Under the pieces are notes generated by a model. That model was not told the DNA's origin. It ran no database searches and was given only the letters and a program-made list of their open reading frames with translations. From NCBI GenBank assembly GCA_001972305.1, contig BDDD01001791.1, forward strand, positions 62,001 through 126,000: a DNA stretch of 64,000 nt. The letters run 5' to 3'. Below are positions 11,622-23,635 of this stretch, piece by piece. Every line of letters starts with the position of its first letter. Positions within the stretch are counted from its first letter, which is position 1. Both the position numbers and the translations under genes were made by a program. The stretch is from Cephalotus follicularis. Taxonomy: Eukaryota; Streptophyta; Magnoliopsida; Oxalidales; Cephalotaceae.

Positions 11622-13170
11622 AAAAATGAAGATGAGGTAAATTTTAAATGGGATTGTAATTCACATCAAAAGTAGGGTTAGTAACACGTCTTACCTATAC
11701 AGATTTGGATGTAACGGGTAAGGGATAGAAATACCCACTTTTAGGTGGGATGTAATTTTTATCCTAACTCATTTATTTACAGAGGTAATCTATTTATAGC
11801 GATTATCTGTTTATCTTTGAAAATCATAATATTTATAAAATAAAGTATATACTTATTAAATTCTTTACATAAAGTATTATTATTTAAAATAAACACAATT
11901 GAAAACTTAAAACTTACATACAATTAGAATTACTAAACATGTAACATGTTTGGGTTTGGATTCAATATGTGACGGGATAAATGGGTTCGAGTTTGACACG
12001 TAACAAATAGTAAATACTTGTGTTTAAACACGTAATTTTATAGACTTGTTGACATTTTATTTAGTTTTGGATAGATTGGACCAACATATATTTTGTTTGC
12101 TTTGTCGATTCTCTACTTATTCAAAAGCTAAAGACCACTTTTTTTTATTTTTTTACCGAGAAACTAGTTTGGATATCCAGGACTTTATAGATCATAATCT
12201 TACATTCTATGCATAGGAGAAGTGGGTCATCCTTTGTGGTTTAAAGACCATATTTTTCAAGCTACATAAAGGATATCTTTAGGATCATGTATTTCAGACT
12301 ATACTCACAGATAATATAAAAACATTTCTTCTCCCTGTATATATATACACACACTCTTATGACAAATACATAATTTAGTAACAGTGAGTTTTAAGAGGCC
12401 TTCACATCTTCTATAGAGATCCAAAGAGTTTCCAAGTAATAATTTTATGCCTTTGACCGTGCATGAAGCCCTTGTTTATGTCTCAAGGAAAATTTGATCG
12501 TTGAGAATAATGTGTCGAAACAAATTCGTTTGATTTTGAAATCGATATTTTTCAGTCTGATTTTGAAATTAATATTTTGGGATTTCATCTTGAGAGTGTT
12601 TCACCTTAGTTTCAAATACAATCAATTTGTGAGATGGTTTGTCATGTAAAGTTCCTCTAGTTTAAACCAAAGTTTGAGAATTGTATATTCGATATAAACT
12701 TCTCGTAATTAAGACTACGTTTAACAAAGATAACCAATCTCACTATGACTATTTTCTCCGATTTCAGTCTTTTCAATGTGAGTGGTCAATTCTGGATATT
12801 CAACATCCACATTCCATGGCCGTGCAATCAATCACGTATCTTGATTTGCCAAATTCTAAAATCGTTTTGTGCATCCAACAAGACTACTTCAAATTTTGTT
12901 GAAGTCATCTTGTAAAACCTTATACTGTCTACTGTTTACCATGACAGTGTTTGCAGTAGTATTAATTTGTATTATGATGAGTTAATGATGTGGAGATTCG
13001 ACCTATTCCATCTCGTCACACTTGTTACTCGTATATATACACTTAATGCTTCTATTTTTATTTATCCTACCAATATTATCTCTAAATTTAAAATTCACTT
13101 AAATAAATACACCAACCGAAGAGTTAGTAGTAATGAAACACAATATTCATGCAAATTTAACCTTCAAGAA
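11622..13170. other. Intergenic, 3' flank of LIN-like gene
   Basis: Contains the LIN-like 3' UTR and AT-rich DNA. No further gene is recognised. Short frames around 12681-13197 look like noise. Confidence 0.5.
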
Positions 13171-13850
13171 CTAAGGATGCATTTGTTTAATAGTTAATAT
13201 ATAATATCTGAATGTTGAATACTGAATGATTAAAATTGTTTGATAATATGTTTGAAAGATCTATATGTGTAGAATTCTCATTCTAACCTTATGAACTGTT
13301 AAGAACATATTGTTTGATAAAAATAAGAATAAACAATAAAAAAAAAATTTCCGTTGCGCGTAAAAAATTATAAATGTGTATTAAATTTTCAATGTAAACA
13401 TATTAATTTATTTTAAATCATGAATAGATATATTTTTATATTTTTATGAATTGTTAGTGGTCAAATATAGACAATAAAATCATTAAATAATTAGTTGTTT
13501 GATAAAAAATAATCAACTGCAAATATAATTAGCATGCAACAAATTCTAAAATTTTGTTAATTATCAATTTAAGCATAATAATATTATTTATAACTATGAA
13601 TAAATATTCTTTCATATTTAAGGACATAAGAAAGTAGGGAGATATTAATGAAATAAAGTGGGGGTATTTTCGTCTATAAATGTTGAAAGTAAGTCTTAAT
13701 TATTCATATCTATTAAGTCTAATTAAGTATTTAATTATTCAGATGTATTAAGTCACGTGAACTGTAAAACCAGATGCTAAACAAATAATCTTAATAAATC
13801 AATATCTGAATTATTTAAATTCAGACAAGTGCAAACAAATGATCCTAAGA
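13171..13850. mobile_element. Probable hAT-like MITE (about 680 bp)
   Basis: The left end (ctaaggatgcatttgttt) and the reverse complement of the right end (cttaggatcatttgtttg, from 13832-13849) match over about 17 bases, giving imperfect terminal inverted repeats around a non-coding, very AT-rich interior. Sub-terminal copies of an attcagatatt-type motif occur on both sides. The size and TAGGATNNNTTTGTTT ends fit plant hAT-derived MITEs. I could not settle an 8-bp target duplication. Confidence 0.55.
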
Positions 13851-14375
13851 GTTATATATCTAAATTAACTTTCCAACATGAAAAAAGGATGGGATGACAC
13901 TCTTATTCAAGCTTATCTATAATAAAAGAAGGGAAAAATTTTCATTCCTTTTTATATCAATCAATAAATTTAAATCTAAAAGTTATATAATAGATATATT
14001 TCAAAACGCTTAAATATAAATTTATTTTATTTTATATCATTAATAAATAAATTTACACCTAATAGATATATTTTAAGACGATTAAATATAAATCTATCAA
14101 ATGGTTAGATGACTAAGAAAAAGCCACGTGACGTAACTAACAGTCAACAAAAGCACCGAAAGGGCCCTACCCAAATCACACAACTGCCATGACGTGGCAT
14201 ACCGTAGTTGCCTACACAAAACAAAAGAATACTCACGGACTCCAAATTTCCATTAAATCCAGCTAAATTAAATTATAAAGGTCAAATAAGCATCTCACCA
14301 TCGCATCACTCAGCCCATCAAAGAAGCAATCCACCGTCCGATCAAGATCTCCGAAAATCACTCTCCAGCGTAGAA
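13851..14375. promoter_or_regulatory. Upstream region of the peroxiredoxin gene
   Basis: AT-rich DNA, then from about 14120 a richer stretch with an ACGT-core element (gccacgtgacgtaac, 14123-14137) resembling an ABRE/G-box and a second at 14190 (catgacgtggcat), consistent with stress-responsive promoters. A TATA-like aattataaag lies near 14270. The 5' UTR covers roughly 14300-14375. Confidence 0.45.
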
Positions 14376-16244
14376 ATGGCCCCGATCGCAGTTGGTGACG
14401 TGTTGCCTGACGGTACCCTCGCCTACTTCGACGAACAAGATGAGCTCCAAAAGGTATCCGTCCACTCCCTTGCTGCCGGTAAAAAGGTCATCCTATTTGC
14501 AGTTCCAGGTGCTTTCACTCCCACTTGCAGGTATATAACCTAACCCTACCTTTTCTCTTTTTTTACCGTCTCTTCCGGTTAACTAACTGGTGGCTTTATT
14601 TTTATGTAGCTTGAAGCATGTGCCTGGGTTCATTGAGAAAGCAGATGAGCTCAAGGCAAAGGGCGTTCATGAGATTCTCTGTCTTAGCGGTATTTTCGTT
14701 TCCTCACTTTCTTTGTTTTTTATTATCTTCTTTTTTATTTTGAAGTACGTCGATGACTTTATGTTTTTTTTTTTTTGTACAATGACAAACATTCATGGGA
14801 TTTTAACTTTCTTATGTCCAAAACGTTTTTATTAGAGATTGCCAGCCGAAAAGGATTCTCATTTGGTACATGTGACCTACACTAGAGTTTTTTTTCTTGT
14901 GGATTTGTGATGGCTAAACTTAATAGATCTACTAGTGTTTTGCCTTCACTATCTCTATCGACCATGATGGTAACCATGTAATTGGCACTTAAAAAGTTTC
15001 TTGGGGTGGTAGGTCACATGTAGAATTAGCATGTTTTCATATAATATGATTTTTTTTAAAATTATGTATATGATTTTTAATTTATAGTAAGATTAAATTA
15101 CAGGTTGATATAGGTTTTTAGTTTATCACAGTTAACTGAACTAGGCAAATACTAGTGTCCTATCACAAAAATTTTATTTTTCTATCATTTTCATTCCTAG
15201 GAATTTACTTTCCAATAATCCGATTCCAGTGGAAAAATAATTTTTGTATATCTAAACGCTTCTCGAAGTTGTTTTGGGTCAGTTGACTGGGTCTAAAGGA
15301 TTCACTCATGATGCGTAAGAACCTCATTACTGAGGGATGTATCTGTTTGTTATATGGAAAAAGGAAATCTAGTCAATGATACCTATTATTGAAATAAACA
15401 AACTTTTTTGTCGTTTTTATTTTTTCCTTGGTTGTCTAGGAGATATAGAGAAATTGTCAAGTTATGAGGAAGGTGAGATGTGCGTAATTTTTTAAAATGC
15501 CATGTGAAGTATGCATATCTTGTGAGGCACACATGATTAATTTTTTGAAAAATACATATCTCGGGAGGCACACATGATTAATTTTTTGAAAATGTCATGT
15601 GAAGAACACATATCTCGGGAGGCACACAAGATTAAGTTTTTGAAAATGTCATGTGAAGAATACATATCTGGGGAGGCACACATGATTAGTTTTTTGAAAA
15701 TGTCATGTGAAGAATACATATCTGGGGTGGCACACATGAATTCAATAGATAACTAAATGTGATCTTTCCTTGTAGGAGGAGTGCTCTTGTGACTATTGTC
15801 GAGCCAAATAATCTCCCTTACTTTTTATTTTATGTGCATGTTTTATACCACAAGTTTAGAATTCTATAATTCAATAGATGATGTTGTAGATTGGTGAGGA
15901 GAATACTTTATTATTTCAAGCAGTGTGATAGATATAGTCCCACTAAATTTGCAAAAGTATTAACTTTTGAATATGCATTTGCTTTTGCAGTCAATGACTC
16001 CTTTGTGATGAAGGCATGGTCCAAAACTTACCCTGAGAACAAGCATGTCAAGTTCCTTGCTGATGGTGCTGGAAAATATACACGCGCTCTTGGCCTTGAG
16101 CTTGACCTTAGTGACAAAGGCCTGGGCATTCGTTCTAGGAGGTTTGCCCTCTTGGTCGATGACCTCAAAGTCAAGGTTGCAAATGTTGAATCTGGTGGAG
16201 AATTCACAGTCTCCGGTGCTGACGAAATTCTCAAGGCTCTTTGA
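14376..16244 (+). CDS. PRXIIB: Type II peroxiredoxin (peroxiredoxin-2B-like)
   Basis: Three exons, 14376-14530, 14610-14689 and 15991-16244, join in frame to 489 nt (162 residues), the usual size of cytosolic type II peroxiredoxins. The start MAPIAVGDVLPDGTL is typical. Exon 1 ends in the active-site motif PGAFTPTC, whose Cys is the peroxidatic residue (about residue 51). The resolving Cys of the family is in exon 2 (HEILCLSVND across the junction, about residue 76). The C-terminus DEILKAL is the family ending. The enzyme reduces H2O2 and alkyl hydroperoxides, using glutaredoxin or thioredoxin as reductant. There is no transit peptide, so it is predicted cytosolic. The second intron is 1.3 kb and carries a 54-bp minisatellite. 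Confidence 0.95.
15486..15738. repeat. 54-bp minisatellite in peroxiredoxin intron 2
   Basis: About four and a half copies of a 54-bp unit (cacacatgattaattttttg, then aaaatgtcatgtgaagaa, then the catatctcgggagg end). One copy carries an internal deletion of about 27 bp and the first copy is the most diverged. Because the unit is a multiple of three, the array is open in frames on both strands (18-residue period with FLKMSCEEYISG on the plus strand). This is repeat-generated, not evidence of a protein. Confidence 0.9.
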
Positions 16245-19200
16245 ATGTTTCTATGATATTGATGCCTTTTAAAATCTATATTATCATTGGCGGATTATGT
16301 TCACCAAGAAATAACCCGAAATTTTATCTTGGTATAATCTTCGGACTTGTTTTTCTAGATGTGATTGATGTGAAAATGAAGGAATTTTTCTTCATATGTT
16401 TTGCTTTCAACAAATTTTGATGTTATGCATTATGATGAGGGGGAAGATAATCATATTGCAGAAAAAGATGTTGGTATCAATTTGATTGGAGTTAAGATTT
16501 ATTATAATCGCATCTTATATTTATTTTTATACTATTTAATGAGTGTATTAATTTTAAGAGTCTAATTAATGTATATTATTAAGTGGTATAAAATGGATTA
16601 TAAACCTTTTATTTTGTATGAATTGTGGCTCATTTGATTTTATAATTTAGAGGCCAATAATTACACACTTTCTTCATTTACGAAAATCACCTTTGGTGGA
16701 GGTTACTAGCATTGAATTTTTTTTGTTGGTAAAATAAATTTTTGTTTAGTCGGTTATATATATAGAGTGGGTAGTACTAGTACTAGCAAATATATCTCAA
16801 GTGCCTTGAGGAATATGTTTCTTTGTAGTGTCTTGAAAAGAAAAAAAATCTTAGGTGCAAGTGTGTCATGTGGTTTGTGGTTTTTGATTGTATACAATGG
16901 TAAATAAGAACGATGAGAAACAAAGGTGAAGGAGCACTGTGTTCATGTGTACATGCAAAGACAATAATCCAATGTCAAGAACAATCCATTATGTACTATT
17001 TACTAGAATGATTGGAATTTAAATAGTTCATTTTAACAATATAACTGGAAAAAATCATATAACTAATCAAATATTGGTTATAAACAAAGGGAGCTATTAA
17101 TTTGACGTATGGTAACTAATCAAATAGTAATATTTATAACTAATCGAGTCTAAAGATTTCATTATTTTTGTGGACCATAGTTTGTTGTGTATAGAGCAAG
17201 TTATTTTTGGATTTGGTGAACTCATACGATAGAGGCTTCTGGGCGGAAGGCAAACATAGTTTATTGGAGGTCTGAACCGAAAGTTGTCATGAAAAGCAAA
17301 AGGTCTGTCTAAATTAATGGAGAAGAGCAAAACGATGTTGTTTAGATTTATAAAGGATAAAGAGTAGAAATTATTGTCCAAACCTGAGAGTGTGTTCATT
17401 TAATATGTGTACTACTATAAAAGTTTATTATAAAAAATAAAAAAGAACTCGCAATACATATTAAATTTCATATGCAAATAACCCAATGATATACAATATC
17501 ATTTTGTTTTGTTTTTTTAGTTGTTGACTTGACTTTTTGTTTGTTATAGCGAGACAAAGGACTTTATTGCCTAAATTTATATTTTTAAAATAAATCTTTC
17601 ATGGGTATGAAATGGTATCTGTAAAATGGAATAAATCGTTTAGTTTCTTTAGGTAATGTCGTGGCCTTTGCCTTCAGCGAATCTTCAATTTAATCTATGA
17701 TCTCAAATAATTTGCGTCACAGATGGTTGTGTACCATTTTGCAGAGAAAGCTTTGAGAAAATTAGTTTTATTATGTTTTGTAGATTTGGTATGTCAGTAA
17801 TTAAATTTAAATTTCGATTATTTATCTGGTTTTATGCTTTACTCATTTTACCATGAAACACAAACACTTAATTGTAAACAAATAAGATCCGCTTTTGTTT
17901 ATATTACTTCGGAAAGTCGTCTATTATCAAACAATAAGAAAAGTATTATATTTCATTCAGCCTCACCTCTCATTTAATTAGTCTATTTTTTGTAATCAAT
18001 TTTTTAAAGGATAATATTTGATATATCATTTTCTTTTTAATTTATTGTTATTTTCCTTAAGTATTACAAAGGCATATAGATAACATTAAATTATTATTGA
18101 AAGTTTATGATATAAGTAAGAGTAAATATATATCGCTTTAAATTTATAGTTATTGATTTTTTAAGAGAGAACATAGAATGAGACATCTCAAAATAATAAA
18201 AAATAAGATAAATGAGGTGTGACAAAAGATTACATGTTTTTCATATTTTTTGTCACATATTACGTGAATCACCTGTTGAAAATTAAAAGGATCATATGCG
18301 ATATTAGAACACAATAATTAATGAGTAATGATCGTACCTGGTTGAGTCATGTTCAACTGTGCAGTAGAATATCAAAATCAGCGTGATCCTAGATCAAACA
18401 GATAAGTCTTCCCCTCTTTTTCACCAGACAAAATGTAGACAACTTATGGTGACAGGAGATGAGACCTAACTCGATATATATATAGTAAACACTAATGAAC
18501 CTTCTCATCATGACCATTAGGTCACTAAAGCCCACACTAACCACAACCCACATCTACAATATGAAGTGCGCAAATTAGACCATAATCTCGTCTCACGGAT
18601 CATTAAACTACCAGTTTTATAAAACAAAAATAACAATTAATGGAAGCCCAATAATTTATAAATATTTCCAACATCACCTGCGTTAAAAAATGAAGAACAA
18701 AGTTTGTGTAAAATATTTACTCGAAGAGGTTAGAGGTGTTTAATATTTGAGTACAATAACGGCAATAAATGTTTTCAGCAAATTGGCCACGACCTATTAC
18801 ACACACAACATATTAAATTAGGAATGGATTGAGTCAACCACGATGATAGTTCATCTATTTAATCACTTTAAAATTTAGTCAGGTTTAAACCCCTGATTTT
18901 TTTTAAAAAAAACTAAATTTTAGTGATTTATTATAATAAATTATTGTAAGGCACATTGTGATGATGGCGTAACTCTCTGCCTAATTCTTCATTATCTGAT
19001 AACAACTCACCTATTAGCATATTTTATAATAAATAAAAGACAACTTGACTCAATTTATTAGTTTTTCAATAATTCATGAGCATGTGCATTAAAATTAAGA
19101 TAATTTCATTTGGGATGTTCATTCTCATAGGTGACTTAAAGGGTTTGTGTAATAATTATTTTAAGGAAACTTATTAAGAAGGGGATAGATAAACACATAA

Positions 19201-19584
19201 AAAGTGAGCATACCTCCCAATTGAAAATTAAACTCAATTTTTATGTGTATATCCCTTTCCTCTCTAACTAATTCCCTTAAATTTTATGTGTATATCTCTC
19301 TTCACTAACTAACGTCCTCAAACACTTATTACTTAACCCTTTTTATAAATGAGTTTTGTTAAAATGTGTATTTATGACACTTGTTAAGGATATTAATTAT
19401 TATTCATTACTTCTATTCTTTCGATAATATTATCTTTTATTAAATATTATTTTTTTCTGATTAATTTAATTAATAATTAACCAATAAATATTTTTATTAA
19501 CAAATACCTAAAGACACATGTTATCATAACAACTGCAACTCCATATCACTTATTTGTTGAATTATTTAAATAACGTCAATCTTT
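16245..19584. other. AT-rich intergenic DNA
   Basis: Peroxiredoxin 3' UTR, then long AT-rich DNA without recognisable genes. About 16530-16610 resembles the interior of the MITE in the CDKF intron (tttaatgagtgtattaatt ... aagtggtataaaatgg). About 19140-19370 contains inverted-repeat-like text (ggatagataaacacataaaaa against tttttatgtgtatatccc), suggesting another decayed MITE. Confidence 0.45.
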
Positions 19585-19599
19585 AATAAAAAATTATGA

Positions 19600-21600
19600 C
19601 AAGCTGGCTTCATTCCCGGGAGAGTCCTTAGAGATAATGTCCTCATTGCTCAAGAGCTGCTTAGGGGTTATGGTCAGAAAGGGGGTGTTCCACGTTGCTC
19701 TATGAAGGCAGACTTGAGTAAAGCCTATGACTCAATCAGCTGGAATTTCATTCTACATCTGCTTAGCTTGATTGACTGTCCGCCCCAGGTCATCTCATGG
19801 ATTCAAGTCTGCATCACCTCCCCCATCTTCTCGGTGGCAGTTAATGGTAGCTTATGTGGTTTCTTTGAAGGGAAAAGAGGTCTTAGGCAAGGTGATCCTA
19901 TGTCCCCCTTCCTTTTTGTGCTGGCCATGGATGTGTTATCAAGTTATTTAGAGGCAGCGACTACCAAAGAGGGTTTCCTTTTCCACCCCAGATGCAAGAG
20001 AGCAGGTATATCCCACTTACTGTTTGCGGATGATATCATGTTGTTTTCTCAAGCGGATATCCAATCTGTGAAACTTCTCCAAGAAGGCCTAAATTCTTTT
20101 CTTGATGATTCTGGCATGTCCTTAAATCTTAATAAATGCCTTGTTGTGTTTGGAAACACTCCGAATTGGTCCATGGAACAGATTTGTGGCTCTTTACGGT
20201 TTCAACCAGGTTCCCTCCCGGTTAGGTATCTTGGTCTCCCCCTTGTTTCCAGGAGGCTCTCGGCGATGGACTGTAAGTGCCTCACTCTGAAGCTGGTAGA
20301 TAGGATTCAGTCTTGGACCAGCAAATGCCTATCCTACTCAGGAAGACTGCAGCTCATTCAGGCGACCCTGCATGGTATTCAGAACTTCTGGATTAGCAAC
20401 GCAATCCTTCCAAAAGCCACAATGTTGGAATGTGAAAAGATTATGAGGACTTTCTTGTGGTCGGGCTCTGCGGGTAGGAGAAGAGCAAAGGTCCCCTGGT
20501 CCACTGTGTGCACTCCCAAAGCGGAAGGGGGACTTGGGATTAGAAAGGTAGGAGATTGCAATAAGGCGGCTATGTTGAGGCTGATCTGGGATCTTCTAAA
20601 GAGCAGGCCTTCGCTATGGGTAAGGTGGAGCAAATGTGAGATTCTTAAAAACTGTCCCCTATGGCAGCTGGAGCGCAAACAGGCTTTATCCATCACTTGG
20701 AAGTACCTTCTGGATCTCAGAGTGCAAGCTTCAGCAAATCTGGTTTACTCTATTGGTAGAGAGTCCTCCTGGTCCTTGTGGTATGAACCGTGGTTCCAAA
20801 ATACCTCGTTGGTCTCACGGCTAGGGCACAGAGTTATTTATGAATCGGGGTTGCCCCGCAACGCCACTATTGCTATGGTAATATCTGACTCGACTTGGAG
20901 CTGGCCGGCGAATGTGAGGCAGTTGAGGGAAATCAGTTTAGCTTGCGAGGGCATTCCTATTGCGCCGTGTGACTCCTTGGACTGGAAAGTTAAGGGCCGG
21001 CCTTTCTCCTTCAAAGCAGCTTGGGAGGCTATCAGAGTTCATCACCCAACAGCCCCTTGGGCCAAAACTGTGTGGTTTCCTGGAGCCATTCCGAGGCACT
21101 CCTTCTGTTTGTGGCTCACTTTTCACAAGGCTCATAGCACTTTGGATAATTTGCTAAGGCTTGGTATAGTACAGACAAGTCAATGTCCATTTAACTGTGG
21201 ACATGATGAGTCTATCAACCATCTGTTTTTTGCGTGCTCCTTCACTAAAGCTGTATGGGTTAAAGTGCTAAAGCTTAACAATTGTCCAACCCCAACCTCT
21301 TGGATCTGGGAAAGCACCGCTCGGTGGGCAGTGGGGCGTACCAAGGGAAAACAGTTCCACCGTTGGTTGAGAAGAATTAGTCTCGCCGCCTCGATATATC
21401 ACTGTTGGAGGGAGAGAAATAATAGGATCTTCAGGCAATTGGTGTCCTCTCCTAGCCGGGTCGAGGAACGTATCTGCTTTGATGTAGGAAGCAAAGCTGC
21501 CTTTTGTAGGAACATATTGGACTCTCCTACCAATAGAGCCATAGCGGACAACTGGAATATAGATGGAAGCATTTTTAAAAGCTCAGAGCTTGGGTTCTAA
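19600..21600 (+). CDS. LINE ORF2 fragment: reverse transcriptase and zf-RVT
   Basis: A 667-codon frame without stops, missing the endonuclease and the N-terminal part of RT. Visible motifs in order: QAGFIPGR near the truncation point, KADLSKAYDSISW (19705), RGLRQGDPMSPFLFVL (19876), the catalytic FADD (20022-20033), then YLGLPL (20227). At the C-terminus is the zinc-binding reverse-transcriptase-associated domain (FSFKAAWEAI, PRHSFCLWLTFHKAHST, CPFNCGHDESINHLFFAC). ORF1 and the 5' UTR are absent, so the copy cannot mobilise itself. The lack of stops suggests a fairly recent insertion. Confidence 0.92.
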   Translation, partial: QAGFIPGRVLRDNVLIAQELLRGYGQKGGVPRCSMKADLSKAYDSISWNFILHLLSLIDCPPQVISWIQVCITSPIFSVAVNGSLCGFFEGKRGLRQGDPMSPFLFVLAMDVLSSYLEAATTKEGFLFHPRCKRAGISHLLFADDIMLFSQADIQSVKLLQEGLNSFLDDSGMSLNLNKCLVVFGNTPNWSMEQICGSLRFQPGSLPVRYLGLPLVSRRLSAMDCKCLTLKLVDRIQSWTSKCLSYSGRLQLIQATLHGIQNFWISNAILPKATMLECEKIMRTFLWSGSAGRRRAKVPWSTVCTPKAEGGLGIRKVGDCNKAAMLRLIWDLLKSRPSLWVRWSKCEILKNCPLWQLERKQALSITWKYLLDLRVQASANLVYSIGRESSWSLWYEPWFQNTSLVSRLGHRVIYESGLPRNATIAMVISDSTWSWPANVRQLREISLACEGIPIAPCDSLDWKVKGRPFSFKAAWEAIRVHHPTAPWAKTVWFPGAIPRHSFCLWLTFHKAHSTLDNLLRLGIVQTSQCPFNCGHDESINHLFFACSFTKAVWVKVLKLNNCPTPTSWIWESTARWAVGRTKGKQFHRWLRRISLAASIYHCWRERNNRIFRQLVSSPSRVEERICFDVGSKAAFCRNILDSPTNRAIADNWNIDGSIFKSSELGF

Positions 21601-21924
21601 GGATGCTGCGGGCCCTTGAGGTGGTTGCACCAGAAGCCACACTATGGATGCTAACATGACGGTCTTAGAGCTTTCTTGAGCACTATTTTGCTGCAGGGTA
21701 GGTTCCTTAGTGACCGTGCAGATTTTGTGTATAGGTGCTTAGATAGTGATTCATAGAGACATAGGAAGTAAGAAGGTTTTATTATAGGTTTTTTGCGTTG
21801 TTGTTAAACCTTGAGGGGTTTGTTACCCTCGGGTATATGGCGGCTTTTGCTGTGATGTAAAGGGAAGGCATATACACCCCCTGTTTTCTATTAAATTTAT
21901 ATATACTGACTTTATCCAAAAAAA
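19600..21924 (+). mobile_element. 5'-truncated LINE (L1-type) with 15-bp target-site duplication
   Basis: The element starts abruptly inside the reverse-transcriptase domain at 19600 and ends with a 3' UTR and short A-tail (tttatccaaaaaaa). The 15-bp flanks aataaaaaattatga at 19585-19599 and 21925-21939 are identical, the duplication made by target-primed reverse transcription. Truncation at the 5' side is the usual outcome of that mechanism. The remaining frame is open from 19600 to 21600. Confidence 0.93.
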
Positions 21925-21939
21925 AATAAAAAATTATGA

Positions 21940-23327
21940 GAATTATATTTATAGGTGAATGGTATCAAATGTTTTATTAATATAATTATCCTAACTTATA
22001 TTATAATATTATAAGGTTTCTTCAATTACACTTGTTAAGCATTTTTTTATTAGTTAATTATTAATTGAATTAATTAAAAATATGTGATATTTAATAAAAA
22101 TTAATGTTTTTAAGATAATAAAGATAATTAATCAATTAAAACAATTCTTAATAAGTGCATTTAAAAAAAGCCAAATGAAATAATGAAAGGGATGGGATCC
22201 TTCAAAGTTCAAAATAATACTAAGATGTACAGTTCAGGTTCCTGCTCCACTTGCAATGAATGTGAAGCTACGATCAACTGAAATGCAACGGTCGCATTTA
22301 ATCTTCTGTTTATAAATTTGAAACAATAAATATTCTGTTGTGTTTTTAGACCAGAAAGATAGATGTAATTAATAGCTGGTGCATTTTTGTGTTTTTGTTG
22401 TTTCTTTGACCTTAACATCATAGTATAGTAGTTGGGCTGTTTGTATGCTAGTGAGGATACAGTCAAAAAAAAGGGGGGTGAGATATCAGATAATGTCACC
22501 AAGACAAGATAGAAGTAGTAAATTCTTTGAACTTTTGAAATGGCAAACAAGAAGAGCTATGTTGGTTAACAGCAAGAAACTACTACAACTTTGTCTCTTT
22601 ATGTCTTGTTTTTTGTCCTCTCTCTTTCCAAGGTAGGTTTAAGTTTTATTTTATAAACCATATATAACTTGTGTTTTTCTACTTTTGTTTAAAGCTTTTC
22701 ACATTATTTTTCCAGTTTTCAATTTTTGTGCTTAATCTTTCATAGACTTAAATTTTAAATCTAAAAATTAAAATTTTAACAGAAAAAATATTTATACAAA
22801 GATAAAAACGAGAGATTAAGGTCAGATTTGGAAACTAGAAGAGGGTGTGAGACCAAAAAACAAATGAACTATATTGAAGATAGTGGCCAGTGAAACTGAA
22901 ATTATGACCAAAAATCCCAATAAAGAAAGAAAAAAAGAACATACAAACACCATAAAAACATGTCAGTGAGATTTCAGAAATTGCAAAGTAGATCAGATAC
23001 TAATTGAGGGAGGTTGGTTAGCTCTATATTATTCATTTATTCACCTAACCAATTTATGATGTTTGATATGAAAAAATAATAATAAATAATGTGAAGGGTA
23101 GTTTACAAAGGTTTTACCCTGGAGACTGGAGTGGACAAGAAATAATGTAGTTGCACAAAACAGAAACCAGGCAACCAGCAATGAAGGTCCCTGTGCGTCC
23201 AAGAGGGACCCATTTTTGGGAATTCAAAAAATGAAAGATTTTTTGTAGCAGCAGTAGTAGATTTGAAATTTATTGAGAGGGACAAAAAAGTGCAGTGAGA
23301 TATTGATTTTTGAGACTCTTTGACTTT
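21940..23327. other. Intergenic DNA between LINE and ROP gene
   Basis: AT-rich. About 22035-22160 is related, in inverted orientation, to 19376-19500 on the other side of the LINE. The 113-codon minus frame at 22209-22550 is not recognised. The ROP promoter should lie towards the right end. Confidence 0.45.
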
Positions 23328-23358
23328 ACTCTCTCTATCTCTCTCTCTCTCTCTCTCT
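23328..23358. repeat. (CT)n microsatellite in the ROP gene leader
   Basis: An almost pure CT run about 280 bp before the ROP start codon. It is probably in the 5' UTR or core promoter, where CT-rich tracts (Y patches) are common in plant genes. Confidence 0.85.
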
Positions 23359-23635
23359 AATAGTAGTAAGTAGTAACTATTTTTTAATGCTTCTTTTTCT
23401 TGAAAGTCGAAACTACAAGAGAAGGCTTCTATAGTCCTTCATCTCACACCACCACAACATATGTAAACACTGTTCTTTTTAAACTCTTGTTCTTGTTTTT
23501 GTTCAACTTTTGATTTGAAAAATCTTGGTTGCTTTAACTGCAACTTTTTAAGGCCATTGATTCTGTGGCTAAGGAGCTACTGTGCATGTGCATGTGCATG
23601 TTCAAGTGCAAGTAAGTTGTTGAGGTTTTAAGAGG

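Noticed and set aside
15537..15756. Small proteins with 18-residue repeats
   Set aside because: Both strands are open because the minisatellite unit is 54 bp. The region is an intron of the peroxiredoxin gene.
22209..22550. 113-codon minus-strand frame as a membrane protein gene
   Set aside because: No recognisable similarity, no splice context, and AT-rich DNA giving hydrophobic codons by chance.
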